From Vesta saturnalis (lineage: Eukaryota; Arthropoda; Insecta; Coleoptera; Lampyridae), in the NCBI GenBank assembly GCA_036346205.1, contig JARFJB010002192.1:326001-390000 (forward strand): a DNA stretch of 64,000 bases. The letters run 5' to 3'. The translations under genes and the position numbers were made by a program. This document shows positions 32,272-44,224 of this stretch, in pieces. How positions within the stretch are numbered: position 1 is the stretch's first letter; every line of letters starts with the position of its first letter. Below the pieces are notes generated by a model that saw nothing but the letters and a program-made list of their open reading frames with translations, was not told where the DNA came from and did no database searches.

Positions 32272-33436
32272 ATGAAATTATTCGTCATACTGCAAAGGAG
32301 ACCGGGTCTTCTGCTCAGAAGAATCTGCAAGATTATAATAGCCAGTCTGGCTATGAAATACCTTCCGAGAAAATGGAGACTAACCAGGGTGGTTTTTATA
32401 CCTAAGCCTGGTCGGGCGAGTTATTCTCAGGCAAGGACGTATAGCCCAATTAGTCTTATGTCTTTTATACTTAAGATAATGGAAAAACTGCTCGATAGGC
32501 ACATCAAGGACGGTGTGTTGGTAACCAGACCACTCCACCGAGCAGGCTCATCAACAGAAACAGCGCTGCACTTCCTGATCAGAAAAGTGTAAAAAACGCT
32601 GAAAAGCAAGGGGATCCTTATGGGGGCATTGCTGGACATAGAAGGAGCCTTCGATAATACATCATTCAACTCTATTTCCACATGCACGAGAAATCTAGGT
32701 CTGGAGGAAACGTGCTGCAGGTGGATAGACTGCATGTTAAGAGGTAGAGTGGTGTACATTTAGCTGCTGAACGATACTCTGGCAGTCCTGGTGACAGGGG
32801 GATCCCCATAGGGTGGAGTTTCATCTCCCCTATTGTGGAACCTTGTCATGGACTAGTGGACTTCAGTAACGACGGATTCTCACCTCTAGGATTCGCGGAT
32901 GATCTAGTCATCCTAGTAGAAGGGAGATTTTCCAGTACAGTCAGAGAGCGCGTGCAAAGGCTCCTTCCTGTATGTAACAACTAGATGGATAGAGAGAGAA
33001 GACCTAAAAGCAAGTCCCCAAAACTACCATAGTACCCTTCATGCAAAGGAGGAACCTAGAGGACTTACGACCTCTCATTCTTGGCGGTGAAGTAATACAT
33101 ATATCGGGAGGGGTAAAGTGCTTGGGTCTAGATTCCAAACTTTCCTGGAACCAACACATTGAGAGAATTATCAGAAAAGCGGAAATTACCCTTGCGGTAG
33201 TTAGGTGCACTTATAACAAAACATGGGGTCTGAGACCAAGTATGGTGCACTGGCTATATATAAGGGTGTTAATACCGGCAATAACCTATGCGGATTTGGT
33301 GTGGTGGCTAAAAGTGAAGCAGGAAACCGCCATACTAAAACTAGGCAACATACAAACGCTTGACTGCAACGAAAACCACGCCTACCGCTGCAATGGAGAC
33401 CTTATTGAACCTCCCTGCTTTTTATCTTGTGATTAG
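32272..33436 (+). pseudogene. Reverse transcriptase relic of copy B
   Basis: Visible in order across several frames: AMKYLPRKWRLTRVVFIPKP (RT entry), YSPISLMSFILKIMEKLLDR, AGSSTETALHFLIRKV, then ALLDIEGAFDNTSF (first catalytic Asp), GGVSSPLLWNLV, and GFADDLVILVEG near 32890 (catalytic FADD box). Then VKCLGLDSKLSWNQHIERI and VRCTYNKTWGLRPSMVHWLY (thumb). All catalytic blocks survive, but the frame is broken at least four times. When intact it would perform target-primed reverse transcription. Confidence 0.83.
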
Positions 33437-33779
33437 GAGGGAGGCCATATTAGGGTTATACAGATTTGCAGTACGAACTATGTACAGACACAGAGATTAA
33501 TTGACAGCATTAGGGGCCCCGTACTTGATATGAGAACGGACCATATGACGTCAAAACATCTCGTTGCCACACTTTTCGAGGTAATTAATAATTCAGGATT
33601 GAACAGAGTGGAATAAACAGGGATACAAATTCCCACCTGGCAGTCTGATTTGCTACAGGGACGGTTCAACATGGTGTGAAGCCAAGGCAAGATATCATTA
33701 TCCCTTTTGGCGGGCATACCACCGTTTTTTAAACGGAAATATACGTGATACTTTAATGTATGCGGGAAAACAATGGAAG

Positions 33780-33782
<3 letters not shown>

Positions 33783-33819
<37 letters not shown>
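33783..33819. repeat. (TA)n microsatellite inside the retroelement
   Basis: About 18 TA units interrupt the linker between RT and RNase H of copy B, probably expanded after the element died. Confidence 0.95.
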
Positions 33820-33820
<1 letters not shown>

Positions 33821-34180
33821 CGCTATCAAGCTTTAATGCCTCATCTAAACTGGTCTGGGAATGTTACGAAGAACTCAACGCCCTGGAAGAGAAGACCAAG
33901 GTCACTCTTGTTGACTCCCTAGCCATTGTGGGATCTAAGGAAACGAAAAGGTAGATCAACTCGGAAGACAGGAATCAGCGGCAACTTTTATGGCCCCGAA
34001 CCTGAAGTAGGAGTAATAAGAAACGCAATCCGTAGCTATATCAGCGAATGGGTTAGCGAGTAACATCAAGCATACTGGATAAACAGACCAGGGCTAACAC
34101 AGAGCAAGGCATACATAAACAGACCTTGCGTAAAATGAACCATAGAATTACTTACACTAAACAGGGCACAGCTTAGGATT
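33820..34180 (+). pseudogene. RNase H domain remnant and C-terminus of copy B
   Basis: SSKLVWECYEELNALEEKTK and VTLV are followed after a frameshift by PSHCGI, stop, GNEKVDQLGRQESA, equivalent to the VWVPGH-GI-GNE-AD-LA motif of RNase H. Further downstream IRSYISEWVSE, HQAYW, SKAYINRPC and LLTLNRAQLRI match the usual C-terminal text of these elements. Several stops are present. Confidence 0.72.
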
Positions 34181-34690
34181 CGTTTTATGTTTGTTTATGT
34201 TTTTCTCGTCTAAAGTAACACAACTGATTGGATCGCTGATTGACGTTACAACAAGCTGGAAAATTACGTTTATCTGGTAAAATAAAACAATTAAAACGAT
34301 GATTGGCACTGAAACAATGGTGGTAAGTATTATAGTGTAGAAAGGAGGAATAGAAGTAAAAAACGATTTCTAAAAGAAGACTAACTTTGATTAAAAGTGA
34401 TTTTCCAACTAATTTTAGATAAATTCTCAATTCGATTTCATCATAACTCCGTATGTTTTCGTGTAGTTTGTCATGGTAGACGTGGGATGTTGGCATATGC
34501 CTTTAAAATGAATCGAACTAGTAGTTTTCCTTGTGAAAGCTTCATTTCTTTATGAATGATCTTGTCAAGTATAGTGTAAGAAATTCTGACGAAACTATGT
34601 AGCATTAGTTGAAAAATCAGAATTTATGAAAAAATGATACGCTGCATTTCCAACCAGTTTAAAAAGTAATTTAAATAACTCATTGCTCCT
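34181..34690. other. Region without recognised genes
   Basis: No similarity is recognised. The 103-codon minus frame (34496 to 34185) has no family I know. Confidence 0.45.
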
Positions 34691-36560
34691 TAAGAGTGCT
34701 AAACGGCAAACGCCAGATGAACTTGATAGCACTCTTCCTGCAGTCTCACCAATTTCGTTCGGAAATGAGCGCGAGACTGAAATGATTGGAAAGCAAGTTC
34801 GCGAAAATCTGGATAAATCAATTAGCAGTGGTTTATCGAATACCAGTTACAACTTTACATAAGGGCAGGTAAGTGAAGTGGAATGTACAAACGATACGTT
34901 GGATTTACTTACTGAACGAAAAATATTCGACGTCCAATCTTTGATTCGGCAACTTGCTAAATAAATTTGGTGGTAACGAATTATTCGTATGTTCGGAAAA
35001 AACATGTAGTTTGCAAAAGAAGACCTTTCAATTGAATTATATTTCAAATGTAATATGTGTCAGAAGGAAGAAGAACTTTTATCTGAACGGAAATTCGGCA
35101 ACACAAGGAATATAAATACTAATATGGTAATTATACATATTTCAATGATTCAAAACCCAAATTTTGACTGGAGAAAGACTGTTAGGACTTGCAAGTGGGG
35201 TATGCGAAAACATTTTTAAAAGATTGTTATCATTCAGTTAGTACAATTAAAAATAATGCACTTGCAATCTAACAATGCCTCCAGCCACGTTTTCGTTCAC
35301 TTGTAAATGGGTTCTTGTTTACTCTTCTAAAAAATGTTTCTGCAACGGTATGTACGAGACAAATTTTGACACAAATGGAGAAACGATGCATAATTCTTGA
35401 TATTCCTTCGATGTCATCGGAAACGTTTTATTCGTTTTAAAAAAAAGTTTGAATGCACAAATCACGTAAGTCGAAATTTTTCAAATAAACTCAAGTGAGA
35501 CTGCGTAAGTTACTTGAAAGCAATTTATCTTGTCTACACTGTGGATTATACACAGCAATAAAAGAAAGACATGATTTGATTAAAGTGAACGGTGCAAATC
35601 GAGTCCATGAAGAACGAGAATTGGCGCTGGATATTAAAAATTCCCATTATCATAGCTTCGGGGAACATAGGAGATGTAGCGATCGTAGCGTCAGGTGCAA
35701 GGTTAACGACGACGATTTTAATTACGTCTACGACCTAAAACTGTGTGGTATGTGGAAGGATACTCTACGGCGCGACACGTTCCTACCCTAATATATAACG
35801 TGAATAATAATATAACCGAACGCTATAACTCGGTTGTTGCCAAATTCACAGGAGTAAAGCGACGCAATTTGGTCCAACGCGATTCGCACAAAGCAAGATG
35901 TGGAGCGGCCGCCTATCAGTCAAAGGAAAATATAATTTATATAACACTTTTTATAGAAATCTTGCAAACAGAAGTCCTTGTCAGTCGGTCAAATAATTTG
36001 TGGAAAAAGTTGAGAAGAAACGGAAACGGTGATGGCCTCTCAAATTCTTCAGTAACGAACACAAAAAAGACAATGTGGTGCCGATGGACATTATGGTTGA
36101 AATGATGTAGAATTCAATGACATGGATGAACCATAGTTCAACAAGAAAAGGAAATCATTTTTCTTGAAATTACAAAAGACCGAGGAGGAAATCACCATAT
36201 TACAACTAGAAACACGAGATCAAAGTGATTCAACATTGTGGCCCGAGAAACACATAAAGCGGCTAACAGCTTCTAATTTCGTGGCACTTCTCGTATGAAG
36301 GCGACAACACCACGCGGAAAAACTGTACAATCGTTACTTTATAGTAAAGTTTTTGGATCGGAGAGCACTCGATAGGATCACGATAAGGGAGAGTCGGCAA
36401 CAACTTCAACCACCTGGAAGCAGCATCGTGTGGATTTCTCGTTCATCCTACAATGCCGTTATTGGGAGCGTCTCTGGAGGCCTGATTGAAAATGATCAAG
36501 TGTCCACTGAAATATCTTACTCCTCTAGAAGGAGTTCTGCACTATCAACGATGTAGAACT
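34690..36560 (+). pseudogene. Mutator-like transposase / YqaJ-nuclease protein relic
   Basis: Fragments in order on the plus strand: LTERKIFDVQSLIRQLAK and ELYFKCNMCQKEEELLSE (34900-35090), as in the N-terminal Mutator-like domain; NTRNINTNMV (about 35100); LSCLHCGLY, NSHYHSFGEHRRCSD and LKLCGMWKD (35495-35760); YNVNNNITERYNSVVAKFTG and KARCGAAAYQ (35800-35920); then KRLTASNF (36255) and GLIENDQVSTEI (36480), which correspond to the GASPDGLI and EIKCP motifs of YqaJ-type nucleases. This set matches multi-copy insect proteins with a Mutator-like domain followed by YqaJ. Family assignment is from memory of these motifs. The gene is broken by many stops and frameshifts. Confidence 0.65.
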
Positions 36561-37515
36561 AACACTAAAGAAAACACATCGATACTTCTACTAGGTTCAA
36601 GAGCAGCTAGAAGTTACAGGAAGGTAGTACTGTTTATTTATAGTATGGACCACTAAAGGCATGAGTGTTGTACTAATATTTACAAATATTTCTTCAACAA
36701 ATTCATGAAAACTGAGTTGAATATTGGTTTGATTGGTCATTCATCAATTTGAATAAGCGCAAAAATTCACTGTAACCATAAGCAGTTTCTGAATAATGTA
36801 GGAATCGTAATATCCAAAATAAACAAACAATGGGCTGTACAGCGGTTCTACTTCTTTCCGACCTAGCACTTGATTAGACTACACCAAAATCCCTAGAAAA
36901 TTACATAATATTAATGTCAATTTCAAGTGCTAGGTCGAGAAAGAGTGCGAGAGCGTGAGACGAAAGAGGTAAGTGTAACATTGAGTATCTTCAAAAATAA
37001 CTATTCGTTGATCCATCAACAGACAGTGTGTCCTCAGATGGAGTTCCAAAGTAGAAAATTATTCTTATTCATTTTAGGGAAAAACACAATTTGCCTGCTT
37101 CTGTATTAACTCAATTGCAACTATGTTCCTGGAGGTACAACATGGTAGTTATTATAAAAACTTCTAATTTCTAACAATGGGAAGGTAAGACTAAGTCCTG
37201 ACGCTTGTTACAATAATACAATTAAAGTTTTTTTGGCTACTTTACGGAAAATTCGAGCATCTGGGACCTCTCAACATTCCATGGTTAGTCATATTATTCT
37301 GAAAAAAATCAGACGCAATTCGATTTAAAATTAATTTAGAATCATCAATTTGCAGAAAGAATGAATATTTACAAGAAATTTGCCACGTGTGATAATACCC
37401 TAATGCAAAACGGTGCTGAGCGCGAAAAATGTGAGCGACCCTAACAATTTATCTTGCAGTGTCAACTTACTTCATATTTTTTCTAAATAATAGTGATCCA
37501 ATTGTTACGAAATTA
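36561..37515. other. Region without recognised genes, with one hairpin
   Basis: CTTTCCGACCTAGCACTTGA (36854-36873) pairs with TCAAGTGCTAGGTCGAGAAAG (36923-36943), one extra base, loop about 49 nt. Otherwise nothing is recognised. Confidence 0.5.
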
Positions 37516-37868
37516 TACAGGGAGAGTCATTAAGAAGGGAAAATCTCTAAACTACAGATATTAAACACCAAAATACGAAGATTGAACCCACCAACGCGTC
37601 TTATAAAAATGTTTAGGAGGGAAAATTTTACTTTAAAATTTCTCAATAACTTAAAAGTTTTGACAGCATGAACATACAATTTTGGTAATTTTAAGTTTTG
37701 TGACAGGAGAAATACGAATCTTTTCTTGTGACTGCTCATAGAGGGTGCTAACCTGTTACTTCAGCAAATTAGATCGTACCTCCTTTATCCATGGAATAAT
37801 GGTTAAAATAATGAATCCCCGTTCAATTTTACATAAAAATGGTTACCTTGTTCAATTAGTGTAACTCT

Positions 37869-39034
37869 TGTAACAACCCTTTTTGAGTTGTATTAAAATA
37901 TACCTTAATTTAAGGTCTTTCATTCGTTCTGTTGTAAATATAAGAAAAATTTTAATTATTAAAATATAGGTATGTGGTAGGCAACTTAATTTGCATATAT
38001 TTTTAGGGGCTTATAGTGCATACTTCTTAAAGGCTTATATTCCCACTTTAAATTACTTTTTCTGCTCAATACGTTCGCGCAACGCGTCATCGTTGACTTA
38101 ATTCTTTGCGCAAATCCTTTCGCGCACGACTACATCGTCTAATTTCAAAGCATCCATTTTTTTGACTTGCTGATGAAAGTGGTGTTGTTAGGAAGCTTTT
38201 TTTTTTGGGTTTCCACCTAAATTTAGTGAAAAGTGCCATTAATTTGATGTCACTTTTATTTTACTTTCCTTTCTTTTATTTTTACTTTGATTTACATTTT
38301 AAGTACGCATTTAATTTTACTGTTGCGTACGCTTTCATTTTATGATTGCAATTTTTATTTGAAAATTTCAAGAAAATGCATTAAACGGATTATTCAATTT
38401 CAAGAAGAAAATTTATAAGGATAATTCCATTTTTGGGTGTGGTTTACAACGTAAAGCATTATTTCAAGATATTGCGCAATATTGATGCAAAGATGACATC
38501 ACCTTGGTTGACAATTCCGTAATCATTTAGATATCAGAGGGTATTAATAAGTTTGTGTACAAGATTTTACGAACAGGTATTTGATGTTTAATGATTTTTT
38601 TAGTAAATTAAGACTATTTTTAAGATATATTTTATTTAACCCTATCATTAACTGTTAATAAACACAATCTATATATTTATTATTTTTTACATTTTGATAA
38701 AATTTTTAGTGTAAACCTCGGTTTAGTTATTTCAAGCATTATTAAAAAATAAGTTGGCGTCCGAGATCATTTTTATTGGTGTTACATTTCATTTTTATTA
38801 TTTTTGTTCAGTGGAAGTAATCAAGCAGAAATTGAGGTAATTAAGCAAATCAAAAGAATGAACCACCTTACTTTCATTTACCGACTAAGTCAAAGGCATT
38901 ATTTGTGGCGAATGGTTTGTAGCTCCTGTTAGTTTAACGATTTGTTTTTGGAGAATTTTTAAACTTATTTCTTCATGATATTATTAAAACACTTTTTACA
39001 TTTTATACGATTACCATTTACACCACTTAAATTA
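37869..39034 (+). mobile_element. Solo LTR (copy 1) flanked by AACTCT
   Basis: It begins TGTAACAACCC and aligns throughout with 40472-42786 (minus the MITE), e.g. CCTTAATTTAAGGTCTTTCA, GGTAGGCAACTTAATTTGCA, TTGATAAA-TTTT-GT, CCGAGATCATTT and CCATTTACACCACTTA. AACTCT flanks it (37863-37868 and 39035-39040). The inverted TIR copy at 40160-40200 shows the uninterrupted site (CTAACTCTATTGGTG), confirming an insertion. TSD length is ambiguous by 1-2 bases. The terminus is not a canonical CA. Confidence 0.8.
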
Positions 39035-39278
39035 AACTCTATCGGTTTTTGAGTTATTCGATCTTAAAGAGATCTGTGTTTAGTTATAAAATTTTTACTT
39101 TGAATTATTAAAGTGAGTCAAGTGACATTCAAAAAAGACAGTAATTAATAGAAAATCACTAACAACAACAAAGAAAATTTCAAAGTAAAACTCCTACCAT
39201 CTACCTCAATATACTTAGCAATGCGCTTTCTTAAAGACCTTTGAATATTAAACAAAACGTGTCTATTGTCTTTAATTG

Positions 39279-39970
39279 CAATCGCGGCTTATTTTCTGTT
39301 GCAACACGTGAATCGAATTATTTCGTCTTCGAGAAAGTTTAAATAAATGTTCATTTAGATTAGACGGAAGTTCAAAAGGACCAATGAAAAAACCAGATAT
39401 CACACCACACCAAATGTTCATCTTAAACTCATGCTGAAAATGTCTTTCTCTTACAGCATTTGGATTTTCAGAATCCCACAAATGATTGTTCTTCCAATTA
39501 AAAACGCTTCGTCTAGTGAATGTCGCCTTATCAGTGAAGAGAATGTTATCAAGAAAGTTTTGGTTTCCTCTTATTTTGTCTTGCAAAAATTGGGCAAATC
39601 GTAAACGTGCGGGTAAATCTTGAGGTAATAAATTTTGAACAGGAGTATAGTGATATGGATGGAGTTTTTCTTTTTTAAAATTCTACAGATAGACGATTGG
39701 CTTACCTATGTTGCCGCACTTAACCGACGAGTACTTACATCTGGATTTTCCATCGATATTGATTGTTTTTGTTGCGCCATTGTAACTCTTAGGACGAAAA
39801 AACCCTACCTAGCCAAGGCGCTTGTAAATATTTTTACAGTTTGTGATTCGGTTGCCATGGATTTGGGTACAATAAACATCTTCGGGCCGATGCTAATCCA
39901 TTACAATTTGACTGAGCAAAACAACCAGACATATCACGCCATTCACCGTCAGAAAAATTGTTATGCCGTG
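39279..39970 (-). pseudogene. Tc1/mariner-superfamily transposase, N-terminal two-thirds
   Basis: Reading minus: NNFSDGEWRDMSGCFAQSN (N-terminal helix region), CKNIYKRLG and GFFRPKSYN (linker), NPDVSTRRLSAAT (helix-turn-helix), LHPYHYTPVQNLLPQDLPAR, LRFAQFLQDKI, FLDNILFTDKATFTRRSVFN (first catalytic Asp in FTD), HLWDSENPNAVRERHFQHEF, NIWCGVISGFFIGPFELP. The sequence stops before the second and third catalytic residues. Glu of the usual TDEA is Lys here (TDKA). Frames change at least twice. It matches a common insect DDE family; function lost. Confidence 0.82.
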
Positions 39971-40471
39971 GCATTTTTTGATTAAATTTAAATCAGAAAA
40001 AGAGTGATAATATTACTAAATACTTTTGTTACCGAACTCAAAATTGACTTAAAAATTATTCATATGTAAATTTGATAAATGTAGACACAAGTCTACTCAA
40101 TAAAATACATACATACACAACATTAGTGGCTAAGGGAACAATTATTTTAAGTAAAACACAGCGAGTAACTCGAACACCAATAGAGTTAGACAAATTGAAC
40201 AAGAGTAACTTTTTATGTAAAATTGAATGGGATTTGAGCTTTTTAACTTATTTTAACCATTCTTCAATGCACAAAGATGATATGATTTATCAAATCTTAT
40301 GTTCATGTTGTAAAAACTTATAATGTTATTTAATTTTAAAATAAAATTTTCCCTTTGAACACTCGTTATCTCCTAAACCAGCAACATTTTTATATGGCAT
40401 GTTGGGTTTAATCTTCATATTTTAGTGTTTACTATCAGTAGTTCAGAGATTGCCCTATTTACCGGATACAG

Positions 40472-42786
40472 TGTAATAACTCTTTTTTGTGTTGTATTAA
40501 ATATACCTTAATTTAAGGTCTTTCATTCATTTAGTTGTAAATATAAGATAAATTTTAATTATTGAAATTTAGGTATGAGGTAGGCAACTTAATTTGCATA
40601 TCTTCATAGTGCACACTTTCGTAAAGATTTATATTCTCACTTCAAATTTCATTCTGCTTTTACCATTTATGCAACGCGTCATAACTTAACCCTTTGCGCA
40701 GGACATCATCATCTGACATGATCTACTTGCTAAGCATCCATTTTGCACTTCCTGATGCACATTACAGCAGGAAGCGTTGTTTTTTTGTTGTTTTTTACCT
40801 AAATTTATGTGAAAGTGCCATAAAATTTTATGGTAAGATATCGTTTAACTCGTTATACAAAAAATTAAAACATTTGCTCATTTCAAGCACTTTTATTGAA
40901 GTTCAGTTTTTACTGTTTCTTTTATTTTGATTTTATTGCAATTTACACTTTAATTACATTCTAAGTATGCATCTAATTTTACTGTTGCGTACGATTGCAA
41001 ATTTTATTGGAAAATTTCAAAGAATGCATTAAACAGTTTATTCAATTTTTAAAAAGAAAATTTTTAAGAGATAAAATTCCAGTTTTGGTGTGGCCGATAA
41101 CAAAATCATTGTTATGGCGAATATTGCTCAATTACACAAGGATTATGTCATCTGGGTATGCATTTCCGCATCACATATTTTATAATACCAGGGATCCTCA
41201 GGAAGATTTAGTATACAGGGTGAATCTTATCTAATCCGCCAAAATTAAAGAAGTACTAGAACTCATCATTCTAAGCAAAAAAGTTCATATGTACATGGGT
41301 CCGGAAATGCTTCGTTTCGGAGATACAGGGTGTCAAAGTTGAAAAAAGAAATCGCGTTTACTGTTTCGAAATAGTTTCATGAAATTTCGTATACGGGGTT
41401 TTTTTGGGATGACAAATTCAAATTTGTCGTCCATTTGGTTGTCGTTTCTAGAGAGCGCCAGCGGCAACGATTTCGACCCCTTTAAATCGTAGCAATTTTT
41501 TTTGCTACACTGCATGCCATTTTGGACTAGAAAAATCGATTCTCCTATCTTTTCTTCTAAAAAAAGGTATATCTTAGTGATGTCGGTAGGAGCAACCCTT
41601 TCCGAGAAAAACGCTTTTAAAACTCATGATGCATACACATTTTCGGAGGGTATTGTTTTGACTGGTTTATCAATAGGAATTTTTAATTGTTACTAAGTAA
41701 CTTGTTTACTTATGTACTTATCTGTCTCTTTGCGTTCATTGATAATAAAATTTTAATAAAAAATCCATAATTAAATACGATAGAATGCCTAGACATACAA
41801 CATGTATACTTTTAATATTAATTTTTTTTCTTTTTCTTTTTTTAATGTTGGATATTTTAGTGCTCCATACAAAAGTTAGTTTTACATAAATAAACATTGT
41901 GAGTTATAAATGTCTTTTTCTCGGAAAGGGTTGGGCCTAGCGACTTCACTAATATATACCTTTTTGTAGCAGAAAAGACAGGAGAATCGATTTTTTTAGT
42001 CCAAAATGGCATACAGTGTAGCACAAAAAAGTTGCAAAGATTTAAAGTGGTCGAAATGGTTGCCGCTGGCGCCCTCTAGAAACCACAACTAAATGGACCA
42101 CAAATTTGAATTTGTCATCCCAAAAAAACCCCGTATACGAAATTTCATGAAACTATTTCGAAACAGTAAACGCGATTTCTTTTTTCAACTTTGACACCCT
42201 GTATCTCCGAAACGAAGCATTTCCGGACCCATGTACATATGAACTTTTTTGCTTAGAATGATGAGTTCTAGCACGCCTTTAATTTTGGCGGATTAGATAA
42301 GATTCACCCTGTATATTGGACAGGTATAATGTTTAATGATTTTTTAGTATTTTAAGGGTTTTACAATTAGCTTTTAACATATATTTTATTTAATCATCTC
42401 TCATCTTCTGTCAATAAACATAATTGTATATTGTTATTTTTTACATTTTGATAAATTTTATTGTTAACTAACTCGGTTTAGTTATTCCGAGAAAATTAAA
42501 AAATTACTTGGTGCCCGAGATCATTTCATTAGTGTTATATTACAATTTTTTATTATTTATGTTAAGTGAAAATAACATAGCAGATTTAGTGGTAATCAAG
42601 CAAATCAAAACGAATGAACCTCCCCTATTTAATCTACCGATAGGAGTCGATGGCATTATTGTGGTGAATGGTGGTATCTCCAGTCAGTTTGACGATGTGT
42701 GTTTGGAGAACTTACTTTATTATTTCATTATTACTTACATTCATTTTTTTATTAAATTTATTATACCATTTACACCACTTATATTA
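40472..42786 (+). mobile_element. LTR copy 2, interrupted by a MITE
   Basis: Begins TGTAATAACTC, aligned base for base with the start of copy 1. About 1.2 kb of LTR sequence remains if the 41212-42315 insertion is removed. It is followed within a few bases by a primer-binding-site-like sequence, so it looks like a 5' LTR with downstream internal sequence. Confidence 0.75.
41212..42315. mobile_element. 1.1-kb foldback MITE inside LTR copy 2
   Basis: TATACAGGGTGAATCTTATC at 41212 is inverted at 42315. Arms of about 420 bp (41212-41632; 41895-42315) differ by scattered substitutions, with a ~260-bp AT-rich centre. Ends TACAGGGTG and TA borders resemble Tc1/mariner-type elements, including the one at 53793. 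No transposase text. ORFs in the arms are mirror artefacts. Confidence 0.88.
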
Positions 42787-42789
42787 TAC

Positions 42790-42807
42790 TGGCGCACCGA
42801 GCAAGGG
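42790..42807 (+). other. Primer-binding-site-like sequence
   Basis: TGGCGCACCGAGCAAGGG lies 3 bases after the end of LTR copy 2 and resembles the tRNA-complementary TGGCGCC-GA-CAGGGAC type of retroelement primer sites, with small differences. It supports plus orientation. The match was judged by eye. Confidence 0.5.
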
Positions 42808-42983
42808 ACTTGATTTGCTTTCATTACCATTTGCTGGTTATTTTCGCTTTTGTTTGTTTCAGTTTCGATTGTTAGTGTTGGCCAATTTGAAGGTACTGTA
42901 ACCATTTATTATTACGATTGAAATTTTTATTGTGTTTACGATTAGTGAAATTTTGTTGTTTGTGTTAATATAATATTTTTACC

Positions 42984-43118
42984 ATGTCAAATTTATTTTT
43001 GAAGCCGAGTGATGAACCATTGAAAATACGCTATTTTTGGCAATTAAACTGCAGAAAAACCAAACTGAATTTTGGAATTCTAAAAAATAAACGACAATTC
43101 TACATCATTTGTCGTTAA
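42984..43118 (+). pseudogene. Possible gag start of the LTR element
   Basis: ATG in a good context (ACCATGTCAAAT) opens 44 codons, MSNLFLKPSDEPLKIRYFW and on, then a stop. Position about 195 bp after the primer-site-like sequence suits gag. Too short to assign; nothing retroviral is recognisable downstream. Confidence 0.3.
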
Positions 43119-44224
43119 CTTGGTGGAACCCGCAAGACTTTTATCTTCTAAACTTAGGGAGCAAAATATGAAGTAACGTAGACTTAAACAGGCCGAATTT
43201 TGCTAGGTAAACCGTCGCGTTAAATCAGATATGCATTAAGAAACGACTTCCTTTGGTATATCGAACACGCTGCCCTTATTTTCAATATATCTTTTTATGA
43301 ATATAAGTACTTCTATCCTCCGTATTAATTCCCTGTGAATTCAAATATTTTATATTTGGATACGGTCCTACATAATTCTGATTCTCTAATAAATTAAACC
43401 GATGTGGAAAGATACATTTTTTAAAATAATCTTACAAAACAAATGGTAATTTGGGAAGAACTATAGAAAAATAATTCACAGGAATTCAAAAACTTTGTTT
43501 TCAATCGTAACTTCTAACAAATTATAAACAAATCTCCATATCTTTTTTGTAGTTGGTCACTACTGACTTAGACTACAATTTTTACAAATGGTTAGCTTTG
43601 GTTAAAAACATTTGATTTTTGTTGGTGCATAGATTGTGAATCAGAATTTTTTTATATTGCGTTCATTCTGAATCACAGAAAACGAAAAGAAAATTGATTA
43701 ATTTTGGAGATGATGTATCTACAGCCATATGTTAAAGAAGATTATTTAATCTATATTTATTACATTTTCCACAATAAATTCTATAGCATACGCGTGTTTT
43801 AACATTAGTAACACTTTGAAGGCACCTTTCCCATTGAATTTTTTTCAGATTCTGACTCGTACATTCAATTTTGTTTTATGGTTGGTGAAGCATGCATTGG
43901 ACAAAAACTAGATGCGGTACAAATATTTTCACTAGCATGCTGATTTTTTGTATGACAAATAATGTGGCATTTCTCACAATAATATCTACATATGAAAGCT
44001 AAAGCGAAAGACTACTATACACATTGTAATGGGGTTTATAATATAATGAATCTTTATTTAGCGTCTGACTCTCCTTCAAACACTACTTTACGTCCCTTGT
44101 TACTAAGTAACTTTAGAATTTTTGTGATTCACAAATACCTGCACCAATAGGGTCAATGATAACATCGGCTTTTTGCATTATTCATGTCCTTTTTTTAATT
44201 AATTTTTGCATTAACATAACATAA
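43119..44224. other. AT-rich region without recognised genes
   Basis: May be eroded interior of the LTR element, but no gag or pol motif is seen. Confidence 0.45.

Larger units (their letters stand above)
31270..34180 (+). mobile_element. RNase-H-bearing non-LTR retrotransposon, degraded (copy B)
   Basis: Plus-strand order: endonuclease second half (31332-31735), spacer with SCSDHRY-type end, RT (32272-33430), a poorly conserved linker with a (TA)n insertion, and RNase H with C-terminal text (33815-34180). This architecture (EN-RT-RNH) fits the R1/LOA/I group; the exact clade is not determinable by eye. It is frameshifted and interrupted throughout. The 5' half of EN and ORF1 are not found upstream. 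Confidence 0.78.
37516..40471 (-). mobile_element. DNA transposon with degenerate ~350-bp TIRs and a dead transposase
   Basis: The segment 37516-37868 (ACAGGGAGAGTCATTAAGAA; AATCTCTAAACTACAG; TCAATTTTACATAAAAA) is a diverged inverted match to 40130-40470. Between them lies a minus-strand transposase relic (39970 to 39279). The left TIR is split by a solo LTR (37869-39034). The right end directly abuts a second copy of that LTR. Termini are eroded and no clean target duplication is visible. Confidence 0.68.

Noticed and set aside
39635..39985. 116-codon plus ORF as a gene
   Set aside because: It is the antisense of the transposase N-terminal relic, which reads better on the minus strand.
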